Assembly: GCA_002342225.1 (NCBI GenBank)
Contig: DDPO01000042.1
Span: forward strand, 1-32,582
Reading direction: 5' to 3'
DNA: 32,582 nt
Origin: Bdellovibrionaceae bacterium UBA2466
GTDB lineage: Bacteria; Bdellovibrionota; FAC87; UBA2466
Part shown: positions 21,652 to 29,896 of the stretch, one piece after another
Position numbering within the stretch: the first letter of the stretch is position 1
How the letters are laid out: each line of letters opens with the position of its first letter
The notes under the pieces: model-generated
Told to the model about the DNA's origin: nothing
The model's database searches: none
The model's input: only the letters and a program-made list of their open reading frames with translations
Program-made: the position numbers and the translations under genes

Positions 21652-22425
21652 TTAATAGTGGAAGTGTTTTATTTTTTCCCCTTTTGTTCCGATATCGGTC
21701 ATCGCTTCAATGCCTATCTGCAAGTGAAGATCAACGTATTTTGCAGTCACTTGCTTGTCACTGTCCTCCGTTTTTACTCCTTCTGGGGTCATTGGGACAT
21801 CCGATACGAGCAAAAGTGCACCTCGCGAAATTTCATTGACCAATCCAACCGAAAAAAGAGTTGCAGTTTCCATGTCAATGCCGATGACTCTTAAGTCTGT
21901 GAGCCTTTGGCGAAATTGAGTATCATGTTCCCACACTCGTCGGTTGGTTGTGTATACAACTCCTGTTCGATACTCTACACCAGCTTTGACTATTTTTTCT
22001 GATACGAATTTGTGAAGTTTGAACGAGGGCATCGCTGGAACCTCTGGAGGAACGTAATCATTTGAAGTCCCCTCTCCACGGATAGCAGCAATGGGTAAAA
22101 TAAAATGACCAATTTCAGTTGATCTTTTGATCCCTCCACATTTTCCAAGGAAAAGAACTGCTTCAGGTTTAACAGCTGTGAGAAGATCCATTATCGTTGC
22201 AGCATTGGCTGAGCCAATCCCAAAATTGATAATGGTCAGCCCTTGAGCATTGGTAGCTGTCTGCATGGGGCGGTCTTGCCCCCTCACGGGGACATTGAAG
22301 ATTTGAGAAAATTTATGAACATAGTTGTGGAAATTGGTGAGCAAAATATATTTTCCGAAATCCTCTAAAGGAGTTCCGGTGTATCGAGGCAACCAGTTTT
22401 TGACGATGAGTTCTTTATCGTGCAT
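21652..22425 (-). CDS. amn: AMP nucleosidase
   Basis: A 257-residue nucleoside-phosphorylase-fold enzyme that hydrolyses AMP to adenine and ribose-5-phosphate. The start MHDKELIVKNWLPRYTGTPLEDF (ATG at 22425) matches the short form of the family; an upstream TTG at 22488 would add 21 unmatched residues. Key blocks: NFGIGSANAATIMDLL, FLGKCGGI (phosphate loop), RGEGTSNDYVPPEVPA, VYTTNRRVWEHD, GIDMETATLFSVG (purine/ribose contacts) and SDVPMTPEGVKTEDSD. The ribosome site is GGGGT. It shares adenine production with mtnP, so the window has two routes to free adenine. Two short palindromes lie upstream. Confidence 0.92.
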   Translation of the reverse strand: MHDKELIVKNWLPRYTGTPLEDFGKYILLTNFHNYVHKFSQIFNVPVRGQDRPMQTATNAQGLTIINFGIGSANAATIMDLLTAVKPEAVLFLGKCGGIKRSTEIGHFILPIAAIRGEGTSNDYVPPEVPAMPSFKLHKFVSEKIVKAGVEYRTGVVYTTNRRVWEHDTQFRQRLTDLRVIGIDMETATLFSVGLVNEISRGALLLVSDVPMTPEGVKTEDSDKQVTAKYVDLHLQIGIEAMTDIGTKGEKIKHFHY

Positions 22426-22499
22426 AGGACCCCACTTAAAAACGTCTAGCTCTATTGTACTACGATTTTCATGAAAGAGGGCTTGCAATGACTGTGTTG

Positions 22500-22513
22500 T
22501 TTACAACTGTAAA
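22500..22513. promoter_or_regulatory. Palindrome TTTACAACTGTAAA (possible operator)
   Basis: Perfect inverted repeat with six-base arms and a two-base centre, 75 bases upstream of the amn start and about 130 before the lipoprotein gene. It resembles a repressor operator. It is close to, but not the same as, the TTAC-N3-GTAA box reported for Bdellovibrio LexA. Regulator unknown. Confidence 0.35.
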
Positions 22514-22525
22514 AAAAATAGACAA

Positions 22526-22543
22526 AGAACATGATTGTGTTCT
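22526..22543. repeat. Inverted repeat AGAACA-TGATTG-TGTTCT
   Basis: Six-base arms (22526-22531 and 22538-22543) around a six-base spacer, 12 bases from the neighbouring palindrome. It could be a second operator half or a weak hairpin. There is no U-run after it, so it is not a terminator. Confidence 0.3.
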
Positions 22544-22602
22544 CCTGTTTTAAGGCTAAACAAGTGACAAAATAAAGGCATCCTGATTGCATTTTGAATA
22601 CG

Positions 22603-22612
22603 GTATACTTAA
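22603..22612 (+). promoter_or_regulatory. Possible -10 region (GTATACTTAA) of the lipoprotein gene
   Basis: TATACT at 22604-22609, 37 bases before the ATG. These ten bases are identical to those upstream of the secreted unknown at 5036-5045. No good -35 is visible at 16-18 bases. Confidence 0.35.
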
Positions 22613-22640
22613 GAGTGTCCAAAACGAATGGGAGTTGTCT

Positions 22641-23537
22641 ATGAGACAAAGTAAGAGACGGTTGAGTTTTCTGGCTTTAGCCCTTCTTGTGGTCTTTACT
22701 GGATGCATGCGGCAGTATCCTCAAGCAGATGGTGAATACTTACAAGGTGGTGGCGGTTTAGGTGGGGCGGGGCTCAATAGTTCAGTGTTCTCAGGACAGG
22801 GTTCCAGTGCCGGTGGTAGCGGTTCCCTTGGTAGTCTCACGCAAGCAGACACGTCGGCGCTACAAAACGTCGTGGGTGCCGCAAATGCAGTTTCGGTTAA
22901 GAATGACGCTAACGCCCAAGCTTTGGGTATCGATTCAGCAATTAGTCAGGAATTGATTCGGGAGATTAATCAGATCAGAGCGCAGGAACGTGAAGGACAA
23001 AATATGACTGAAGCGAAATGGTTAATGGTTGGAAAAATAATTGAAAGCTGTAGTGCAAAAGCTTCGGCTCTGTTTCCTAAACCCGGAGAACCTTTAATAG
23101 GTGATTGGAGCGGTAGGGGTGCCTGTGGCATTGGAAACTTTGCTATCAATGGCCCTGGAAACAAACAAGTTTATACTGGAAAAATCGGTGGAGCTGACCT
23201 CTCGGTCGCAGCCTATAACGATGGTCGATTTGAAGCGCGTTCTAGCTTTGCGAGTGGGTCCGGCACGGACAACAGTCTTCCCGGGGAAAAAAGTGGTTCA
23301 GGGGTTTTGACGAGACAAATTGCTAGGGCCACCAAATATGGCACACAGTATGATCCGTGTAAGGCCAAGATTGAATTAGTGAATGCTCGAAGCCCCATAC
23401 CCGAAAATTATAAAACTGCTATGAAAGTGATGGGTGGGTGCTATCGCAATGCAATGGCATTGATGGGGATGGAATCGGTTTTGAACAAAATGAATCCTCA
23501 GTTAGCTCAAGCGCTTTTTCAACAGATGCTGAAATAA
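22641..23537 (+). CDS. Lipoprotein of unknown function
   Basis: 298 residues from the ATG at 22641, chosen for the GGGAG ribosome site and the clean lipoprotein signal MRQSKRRLSFLALALLVVFTGC (C22). A Gly/Ser-rich flexible stretch (about 33-70) follows. The rest is a mixed globular domain with three or four cysteines (SCSAKA, RGACGIG, DPCKAKI, GGCYRN) that may form disulphides. I know no family. It is likely anchored in the inner or outer membrane facing the periplasm. The AsmA-like gene follows 50 bases later on the same strand. Confidence 0.75.
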   Translation: MRQSKRRLSFLALALLVVFTGCMRQYPQADGEYLQGGGGLGGAGLNSSVFSGQGSSAGGSGSLGSLTQADTSALQNVVGAANAVSVKNDANAQALGIDSAISQELIREINQIRAQEREGQNMTEAKWLMVGKIIESCSAKASALFPKPGEPLIGDWSGRGACGIGNFAINGPGNKQVYTGKIGGADLSVAAYNDGRFEARSSFASGSGTDNSLPGEKSGSGVLTRQIARATKYGTQYDPCKAKIELVNARSPIPENYKTAMKVMGGCYRNAMALMGMESVLNKMNPQLAQALFQQMLK

Positions 23538-23587
23538 TCTAAAATTTAAACTAAAATGGTCCCCTAACTCGCAATGAGAGAGGGGCT

Positions 23588-25372
23588 ATGGCTACATCCA
23601 AAAAAAGTGGTTTAAAAAAGCTTTTAATCGCGGCAGGAATCTTCTTAGGAATTTTAGTTCTATTCCTAGCCAGTATTCCCTTTTGGTTCGATATTGACAG
23701 TTACCGGCCTCTTCTTATTTCCCAAGCTCAAAATCACATTCAGGGAAAAATTCAGTTAGGTAAGCTGAGTCTTTCAGTTTGGGGAAAAATAAAAATCAAA
23801 GTAGATGGAGCTGAATTGAGTGATGCCAACCATCAAAAAATGATCAGCGTTCAATCGGCCTCAGCAGAGATTCCTCTTCAATCCATATTCAATTCAAAAC
23901 CTTCTTTGGCAATTAGGCTGGAGAACCCAGAAGTTTTTGTTGTAAAAGATAAGAATGGAAAACTTAATTTACTTTCATTAATTCCTGAGAGTTCGAAGTC
24001 AAATTTAAAACCGAGCGATGAAGTCACCAAAGAAACAGCTAAGACCACTGCTTATTCAACCGAAAAAGTTGCACTTCCTGCATTCTTAATGGCCTCAGAG
24101 TTGAATCTTATTTTAGCTAACGCTCAGTTCACTTATTCGGACCTAGCCCGCCAACAAAAGACTCGTTTACAGGATATCTCGATTGAGATGCTCAATGTTT
24201 CTTTGACAAGCCCATTTGAGATCAATGCAAAAGCCGAGCTGAACACTCGAATAGGCGAAATGCTAGCCATAAAAGGGCCTTTGCAATTTAAAAGTAAAGT
24301 GAACCCACAAAATCGGACGGGAAGATTTGATTTTCAGATGCCAGGCTTAGACTGTGACGGAAAAATTAAAATCACGTCGGTCGATACAATGTCGGGTGAA
24401 GTGGATTTAACCTCGAAGCGTATCGATTACGGAAATTGGATGACAAAAGCTGCTGGGGCGGTGCTGATTACAAATCTATCCGGGAAAATCATCTTTACTC
24501 CCAGTGTTTTTAATTTCTCGTCTGTAACCTTTAATGTTTTAGGGGGGGCGGGATCAGCTGTGGGGAGAGTCAACATGGGAAGAACCACTCCCGATTATAA
24601 CTTTAAGTTGTCAATTAAAGGGCTAGAACTTGATCAAGCTGCAGCTTCTCAGTCTGAACTGTTAAAGAACATGTTTAAAGGCAAGGCAGACTTTGAAATA
24701 TCGGGTCGTGGTCAAAGTTTTGACCCAGTTATTGCAAAAAAGGAATTTGTAGCGACGGGTTCGTTAACTATCAATGAGGCTAAACTTGCCTCCATTGATC
24801 TTGGCCAAATGGTCGAGAAAGGGCTTGGAGAATCTCTTGTTAAAGTATTCGAACAGGTTCCTTTGTTAAAAGGTAAGCCTATTTCAAAAATGGGGCCTAT
24901 TGACTCCGAGTATGAGTGGGTTCACGGAGATTTCAATATTCAAAATGGCGTGTTTAAGTCGCCCAATCTTGAGTCAAAAGCTAAGACTAAAAAAGGCTTA
25001 GATTTTAAGGGGGCTACGGAGCTTAAGCTTGATGATTGTTCTTTAAAGGCTCAGTGGCGCATCATCGACACTTTCAACCTAACCCGCGTTCGTGACATTT
25101 CGGTCGAGCAGGGGGGAATCAAAGTCGAGCATATTTTGGCCCAGGGCAATAACCCTGTCTCTTTCCCCATTGAGCTTCAGGGGCCGTGTGGTTCACCTAA
25201 AGTCAATTATGAGGCCATGACCGGTGAACTTCTCAAGATTGCTTTGCAGAACGCTGGTAAGGGGTTTACTCAAAAAGCGAAACAAGAGATCACTAAGAAA
25301 ATCACCGAAGAGCTACCCAAAGAGGTGGCCAAGCCTATTCAGGACGCTCTTAAAGGGATTTTTGGAAAATAA
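23588..25372 (+). CDS. AsmA-family envelope protein
   Basis: 594 residues. There is one N-terminal membrane span (about 10-32), then FDIDSYRPLLISQAQNHIQGKIQLGKLSLSVWGKIKI in family register (AsmA N-terminal block). A long beta-rich body follows, with the AsmA C-terminal pattern near 355-400 (KNMFKGKADFEISGRGQSF, then TGSLTINEAKLASIDLG) and a lysine-rich amphipathic C-terminus. AsmA-like proteins are bridge-type or lipid-handling proteins of the periplasm that affect outer-membrane assembly; length fits E. coli AsmA. GAGAGGGG precedes the ATG. The gene is followed by tRNA-Gln. Confidence 0.85.
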   Translation: MATSKKSGLKKLLIAAGIFLGILVLFLASIPFWFDIDSYRPLLISQAQNHIQGKIQLGKLSLSVWGKIKIKVDGAELSDANHQKMISVQSASAEIPLQSIFNSKPSLAIRLENPEVFVVKDKNGKLNLLSLIPESSKSNLKPSDEVTKETAKTTAYSTEKVALPAFLMASELNLILANAQFTYSDLARQQKTRLQDISIEMLNVSLTSPFEINAKAELNTRIGEMLAIKGPLQFKSKVNPQNRTGRFDFQMPGLDCDGKIKITSVDTMSGEVDLTSKRIDYGNWMTKAAGAVLITNLSGKIIFTPSVFNFSSVTFNVLGGAGSAVGRVNMGRTTPDYNFKLSIKGLELDQAAASQSELLKNMFKGKADFEISGRGQSFDPVIAKKEFVATGSLTINEAKLASIDLGQMVEKGLGESLVKVFEQVPLLKGKPISKMGPIDSEYEWVHGDFNIQNGVFKSPNLESKAKTKKGLDFKGATELKLDDCSLKAQWRIIDTFNLTRVRDISVEQGGIKVEHILAQGNNPVSFPIELQGPCGSPKVNYEAMTGELLKIALQNAGKGFTQKAKQEITKKITEELPKEVAKPIQDALKGIFGK

Positions 25373-25441
25373 AACCCAAGGCTCGACAAGTCACTTAAGA
25401 TATGGCTCAATACGAGCTTGCCACTTGAAACTCTGGATTAT

Positions 25442-25516
25442 TGGGGCGTCGACAAGTGGTAAGTCACTGGATTTTGATTCCAGCATTCCCAGGTTCGAAT
25501 CCTGGCGCCCCAACCA
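25442..25516 (+). tRNA. trnQ: tRNA-Gln (anticodon TTG)
   Basis: Complete cloverleaf: acceptor TGGGGCG pairs with CGCCCCA over seven bases, D arm around GACAAGTGGTAAGTC, anticodon arm CTGGA-TTTTGAT-TCCAG with anticodon TTG, T arm CCAGG-TTCGAAT-CCTGG, discriminator A and an encoded CCA at 25514-25516. The U1-A72 pair is usual for bacterial glutamine tRNA. No integrase or duplicated 3' end was seen near it. Confidence 0.96.
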
Positions 25517-25534
25517 GGTCCAAAAACTAAACTT

Positions 25535-27076
25535 CTACCAATTTACAACTTGGGTCGTTGAGCAAGTGGCTGTATTTCCAGCTTCATCTCTAACTGTTAG
25601 AACGATCGGATACGATCCATTCGTATAGATAGCGAAGTATGAACTCGTGGGATCGTTGTAATAACTGTAAGAGGTCTGCGCGTGATTGTAGGGGGATTGG
25701 GTGTTCTTACCCGTTTGAATTAGAACCAATCTTACAGTTCCAACACCGGCTCCTGATGGGACCACAGCGCGAGCTAAGAAAAACTCACCCGGTGCTGAAG
25801 GATTCGGGCTTGTAACTGCCGAGCAGGATAAGTTGCTCGAGTTGGGGTTAATATAAACTGTTGAGGTCAGAGTGGCTCCATTGTTACACAAGGTGCCCGA
25901 AGAAACTGCACGAGCGGTCGCATAGACCGTTTTATATCCAGTCGAATTGAACCTAATCCTTACTGAGCTTGAACCGATGGAATCTAAAACAGTACCGTCT
26001 TGAGCGCTGATACTTGTGATAGCAAGTGCGGTTCCTGAAGTTGCACTTACGCTGAAAGTGATTTCATCTCCAACTTTGTAATAATCACTTGCCGGATAGG
26101 TAAGGTTACACGTTAAGGCCTGGCTTCCAGTAAAAGTTAATGTGATGGAAGCACTAGCTTGCTGAGTGGCCGTACTTGCCACGACATCGACGACGATAGT
26201 TCGAGCCGAATAATCGGTTGTTTGGACCACAATAGTGTTTCCAACTGCTGTGAAAGTCACTCCGCCTGAAGTTGTGGAGAATGTGATTTCTGGGGTTGAA
26301 CCAAAGTTATTCGCGACGGCTGATAAAGTGATGGGGGTTCCTGCTGTGACTGTTGCAGAAGGCGTAGCTGTGACTGTGACTGAAGGAGATGGGGCTACGT
26401 TAATAACTTGAGAACAAGTTGTGACAGAGCCAGCGTTGTCAGTAATCTGCACTGAGGCTGTTTTTAATCCTGAAGTTCCATAGATAGCTGTACTGGTCCA
26501 AGTCGATGAAGTGACTTGGCTCAAAGTGCTAGCATAGGTTGTGTTGAGTCCAGGGGCATAATTGCTGGCAGTGTAAGGAGCTGTTCCGCCAGTTGCTGTA
26601 ACTCCGAGATTTACGAGTTGTCCGACTGCTGGATTTGTGGGATTCGCCGTGAAGGTACAAGCTAAGGGGTCCGTCGATGTGACCAATGTCGGAAGAACGC
26701 TTACCGACAAAGTACATTGCGTGGAGTTTCCTTGAGTGTCTGTAATTGTATAAGTTCGGCTCTGGACGGAAGGGGTGGTTCCAGAGTTTGTGAAAGTTTC
26801 GCTTAAAGTGACTTGGGATGAAAAATTTCCTGTGACCAAATTGTAAGTATAGGGACCTGTTCCACCAGCTACTTGAAGTATGACTGGGGTGGCCTGACTT
26901 GAAATAACACTTGCGACAGAATTTGAGAGAGTGGCGGCACAAGAGAGTGAAGCGGTGGTTGAACTCGTAGGATCTCCATCTACTGTGATCGTAACCGGTG
27001 GAGTTTCAATACGGCAGCCCGATATGAAAAGAGTAAAAGCTGAAACAGCCGAAAAAAGTATTCTACGAGTCAACAT
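25535..27076 (-). CDS. Lipoprotein with tandem Ig-like/PKD-like repeats
   Basis: 513 residues. Signal MLTRRILFSAVSAFTLFISGC has a good lipobox (C21), and the ribosome site is AAGGAGC. The mature protein is Ser/Thr/Val-rich and almost all beta. About four or five repeats of 80-100 residues each begin near a cysteine (SLSCAATL, LACTFTAN, LTCNLTYP, LSCSAVTS) and contain phrases such as GGTGPYT, GGTAPYT and GNSTQC, with a second Cys near the end of each unit. This is the plan of Ig/PKD-like surface adhesin modules. It is probably a surface-exposed binding or spacer lipoprotein; the ligand is unknown. A different base style (ACT/GTT-rich) reflects composition rather than clear transfer. Confidence 0.8.
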   Translation of the reverse strand: MLTRRILFSAVSAFTLFISGCRIETPPVTITVDGDPTSSTTASLSCAATLSNSVASVISSQATPVILQVAGGTGPYTYNLVTGNFSSQVTLSETFTNSGTTPSVQSRTYTITDTQGNSTQCTLSVSVLPTLVTSTDPLACTFTANPTNPAVGQLVNLGVTATGGTAPYTASNYAPGLNTTYASTLSQVTSSTWTSTAIYGTSGLKTASVQITDNAGSVTTCSQVINVAPSPSVTVTATPSATVTAGTPITLSAVANNFGSTPEITFSTTSGGVTFTAVGNTIVVQTTDYSARTIVVDVVASTATQQASASITLTFTGSQALTCNLTYPASDYYKVGDEITFSVSATSGTALAITSISAQDGTVLDSIGSSSVRIRFNSTGYKTVYATARAVSSGTLCNNGATLTSTVYINPNSSNLSCSAVTSPNPSAPGEFFLARAVVPSGAGVGTVRLVLIQTGKNTQSPYNHAQTSYSYYNDPTSSYFAIYTNGSYPIVLTVRDEAGNTATCSTTQVVNW

Positions 27077-27329
27077 GAACTTGCTCCTTCAATTCGCATT
27101 CACGCCAGAATGAACTGGACCTTTTGGCGATGAGCAAGTGCAAAGGATGTTCCCAAAAACAAATCAGAAGAGAATTAAGCACAAAATAAATGAGAATCTC
27201 TCCCAATGAAAAAAACATGAGTTGTTCATGTGACAAAATAGGCCCAATTTTTAGAACAACTGCACAAATTTTAGAGAGGGTTGAAGTCTTGGAGTCTACA
27301 AAACTTAAATTATGCGACCTTAAATTAAG

Positions 27330-28862
27330 TTACTCACACTCGCTAACAATCGCCTCCGCTATTCTTACCCCATCTACAGCAGCGGAGGTGATTCCTCCGG
27401 CGTAGCCCGCGCCTTCACCGGCTGGATACAATCCCGAATGTGTGATCGACTGATATGATTCAGGATCTCTCGTTACTCTCACTGGGCAGGAAGTTCGTGT
27501 CTCAACTCCGATGAGTTGTGCTTTTTGTGAAATAAAACCTGGCATTGAACGATTAAAACGTTCGAGAGCCTGAACTAGGTTTTTCGTGATATCCACAGGA
27601 AGTAGTTTGTCCAATCGTGCAGGGACGATACCTGAAGGGCTTGAGGTGGCCATGAGTGGAGCATTCTTCATATTTAAAAAACCAAGAACACTTTGGCTGG
27701 GCATCTGTTTGGTTCCGCCTTGGGCAGTTACTTCTGCTTTTGCTTTTTGCTCCAATTCTTTTCTAAGTTTCAACCCAGCAAAAGCATCATTTCCAAAAGA
27801 TTGTTGGTGATCCACCGATACAACAATCGCAGCATTTGCATAGGGAGAGTTTCTTTTGTAATTGCTCATCCCGTTGCTTACGATACCGTCAGCTTCGGTG
27901 CCGCTCGAAATAACATAACCTCCAGGACACATACAAAAACTATAAACGCCGACACCCGTTTTTTTGTCATGAGCAGCTAGGCGGTAATTCGCAGCTCCAA
28001 GTGCAGGGTGTTCAGCATAGGTTTTATATTGAATTTGGTTGATATCTTTTTGAGGGTGCTCTATTCGAAGCCCTATCGCAAAAGACTTGCCCTCGATGAA
28101 AACAGAATCCTTAGCTAACTCCTCTAAGATTCCTATTGCAGAATGTCCGGTACATAGAATGACACGATCTGAAGAGAACGATCTTCCGTCTTGTAGTAGA
28201 ACTCCGGTAGTTTTGTTTCCTTTGAAGAGAACTTTTTTAACTGGGGTATCAAAGTGAATTTCGCACCCCTGACTTTTTAGAAATTCTCTTAAAGGAGGGA
28301 TCACTTTTCTAATTTTGTCCGACCCAACGTGGGGATTTGATAGATACTGGATTTCTTCGGGAGCTCCAAACTTAACGAGACGATTCAAAACGTAGGGAAT
28401 ATGGGGCGATTTTATTCGTGTGATAAGTTTCCCATCGGAGTAAAGTCCTGCTCCCCCCTCACCGAAACAGACATTGTTTGTGGAACTGAGATTTCCGTAC
28501 CGCCAATAAGCTGCGATAGCTTTCATTCTTTCCGGTGCTACAGAACCCTGTTCAAATAACACACAAGATATTCCTCTCTCTACGAGTCTCAAGGCTGTAA
28601 AGAGTCCTGCAGGGCCAGCTCCTACTATGATGGGCTTGTGGGCTAATTGGGCTTTAATTTTCGCGAGTGAAAATTCTTGAGTCTCTGGCTTTTCATTGGG
28701 GCCGTAGGTCTCAACGCGATAGACCCAATGTGGAGTAGAAGTCCTAGCATCGATCGATTTTTTTAGAACTCGATAGGTTCCAAAACCGGGGTCTAGCCAC
28801 TGGAGTTGTTCCTCCAACGACTCATCAAGCCCTATTTTAATTTGGTCAAAAAGTTTGCTCAT
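27330..28862 (-). CDS. COG2509-type FAD-dependent oxidoreductase
   Basis: 510 residues from the ATG at 28862; the frame continues 20 codons upstream but MSKLFDQIKIGL starts the family-like part. A small N-terminal alpha/beta domain (about 1-75) precedes the FAD loop IIVGAGPAGLFTALRLVERG. Further blocks are GGAGLYSDGKL, ILCTGHSA, FCMCPGGYVISSGTEADG and a C-terminal FAD block GLYPAGEGAGYAGGITSAA. These are uncharacterised flavoprotein dehydrogenases found widely in bacteria; the substrate is not known. It is single-gene, with 253 bases to the next gene downstream and a putative minus-strand -10 (TATACT, 28874-28879) very close to the start. Confidence 0.88.
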   Translation of the reverse strand: MSKLFDQIKIGLDESLEEQLQWLDPGFGTYRVLKKSIDARTSTPHWVYRVETYGPNEKPETQEFSLAKIKAQLAHKPIIVGAGPAGLFTALRLVERGISCVLFEQGSVAPERMKAIAAYWRYGNLSSTNNVCFGEGGAGLYSDGKLITRIKSPHIPYVLNRLVKFGAPEEIQYLSNPHVGSDKIRKVIPPLREFLKSQGCEIHFDTPVKKVLFKGNKTTGVLLQDGRSFSSDRVILCTGHSAIGILEELAKDSVFIEGKSFAIGLRIEHPQKDINQIQYKTYAEHPALGAANYRLAAHDKKTGVGVYSFCMCPGGYVISSGTEADGIVSNGMSNYKRNSPYANAAIVVSVDHQQSFGNDAFAGLKLRKELEQKAKAEVTAQGGTKQMPSQSVLGFLNMKNAPLMATSSPSGIVPARLDKLLPVDITKNLVQALERFNRSMPGFISQKAQLIGVETRTSCPVRVTRDPESYQSITHSGLYPAGEGAGYAGGITSAAVDGVRIAEAIVSECE

Positions 28863-29014
28863 CAGAGTTCCAAAGTATAGGGGGCCAAAGTAGTTGATTT
28901 GTTGAGGAAAAAAAAGGGGCAATTTTTGTCACTTTTTTTCCTTGTGAGACTGAAAAAACGAACAAAGTTGCTTGAGGAAAAGAGAGAAAATTGCTAGGTT
29001 GCGGGCTCAAAAGT

Positions 29015-29431
29015 ATGCCGAAAGATCATCTTAAATTTCTGGCCCTATTGGTGCCCAACTTCTGTCTTTTTTATGCTTATGCGTGGTCCTCTTTTCAAGT
29101 GGTTCCTGAGCGAAGAGAAGCTTTCGGTGCTTCTGATCTTTACTTAGATATTAAATATTCATCTTACCCAAGCCGAGATCTAAAAACGGGCGAATTTGAA
29201 GCCGCAGATTTTGATGGAGTACTTGCGACCGATGTTTCCCAGAGCAATGTGAAGGGCAGACGATTTATAGTAAACGGAAAAATTTGGTACACTTTTTTTG
29301 TGGGCGATACGAAATTTGTGGGTTGGTTGTCCCCAGCACCAAAAGGGTGTGAGCCTCAACTCAATTATCAAATGGAAAGCGATGGACACATTCGTAAGAA
29401 AGGTTCCATGCGAGCCGGCTTCTGTTCGTGA
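29015..29431 (+). CDS. Small exported protein of unknown function
   Basis: 138 residues from the ATG at 29015; a TTG at 28991 with AGAGAG upstream would add eight residues and is a fair alternative. An N-terminal hydrophobic stretch (FLALLVPNFCLFYAYAW) looks like a signal peptide or anchor. The remainder is beta-rich with two cysteines (KGCEPQ and the C-terminal AGFCS) that may pair. No family recognised. Ribosome sites are weak for both starts, so expression is less certain than for neighbouring genes. Confidence 0.5.
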   Translation: MPKDHLKFLALLVPNFCLFYAYAWSSFQVVPERREAFGASDLYLDIKYSSYPSRDLKTGEFEAADFDGVLATDVSQSNVKGRRFIVNGKIWYTFFVGDTKFVGWLSPAPKGCEPQLNYQMESDGHIRKKGSMRAGFCS

Positions 29432-29486
29432 CAGAAAATTCTTCTTCTTGGCAAGCGAAAAATAATTTTTATTTTTTAATAAATAT

Positions 29487-29515
29487 TTGACCGTAAAAAA
29501 TCGGTTTGTTATTTA
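29487..29515 (+). promoter_or_regulatory. Sigma-70-type promoter of the HU gene
   Basis: TTGACC (29487-29492), a 17-base spacer and TATTTA (29510-29515), preceded by a very AT-rich stretch (29450-29486) that could act as an UP element. This fits strong expression of an HU gene. The leader would be about 45 nt. Confidence 0.65.
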
Positions 29516-29565
29516 GCTGTCTTTGATTGATTCAAATCACAACATCATTTAGGAGGAACTTAAAA

Positions 29566-29838
29566 ATGAATAAAGCGCAACTCGTGGAACAACTGGCATC
29601 TGAGCTAGAAATCACCAAAGCTGATTGTGAGCGTGTTATTGACGGCACTATCGAAGCGATCAAAAAAAGCGTGAAAAAAGGTGACGATGTGACCTTGGTC
29701 GGATTTGGAACTTTCACAAAGTCAAAAAGAAAAGCCCGCACGGGTCGTAACCCACAAACGGGTGCTGCTATCAAGATTCCTGCATGCACCGCTCCAAAAT
29801 TCCGTGCTGGAAAAGCTTTCAAAGATTATTTGAACTAG
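29566..29838 (+). CDS. hup: HU-family DNA-binding protein
   Basis: A 90-residue nucleoid protein from the ATG at 29566, which has a strong AGGAGG site seven to eight bases before it; the frame extends 13 codons upstream without support. The HU fold is clear: MNKAQLVEQLASELEITK (helices), VTLVGFGTFTKSKRKARTGR, the DNA-wrapping arm with RNPQTGAAIKIPA and the end PKFRAGKAFKDYLN. It binds and bends DNA as a dimer. A promoter lies upstream and a perfect hairpin terminator downstream, so it is a single-gene unit. Confidence 0.97.
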   Translation: MNKAQLVEQLASELEITKADCERVIDGTIEAIKKSVKKGDDVTLVGFGTFTKSKRKARTGRNPQTGAAIKIPACTAPKFRAGKAFKDYLN

Positions 29839-29862
29839 TAGCTTTCTTGAGTCAATCGCAAG

Positions 29863-29896
29863 CGCCGTTTTAGTTAACTCTAAAACGGCGTTTTGT
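29863..29896 (+). terminator. Rho-independent terminator of hup
   Basis: Perfect 11-base stem CGCCGTTTTAG / CTAAAACGGCG (29863-29873 and 29880-29890) with a six-base loop (TTAACT), followed by TTTTGTTT. It sits 24 bases after the hup stop and just before the end of the convergent SpeE-like gene, which may also be stopped by the same stem. Confidence 0.9.

Noticed and set aside
22426..22488. AMP nucleosidase start at TTG 22488
   Set aside because: Extra residues do not match the family, which begins just before KNWLPRYTG; ATG 22425 is better.
25373..25534. tRNA-Gln as an integration site of a mobile element, because a short CGACAAGT match lies upstream
   Set aside because: The match is only eight bases, no repeat of the tRNA 3' end is seen, and there is no integrase or foreign cargo.
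27215..27231. Inverted repeat ACATGA-GTTGT-TCATGT as a terminator for the flavoprotein gene
   Set aside because: The stem is only six weak base pairs with no U-run on the correct strand; it may be an operator but there is no support.
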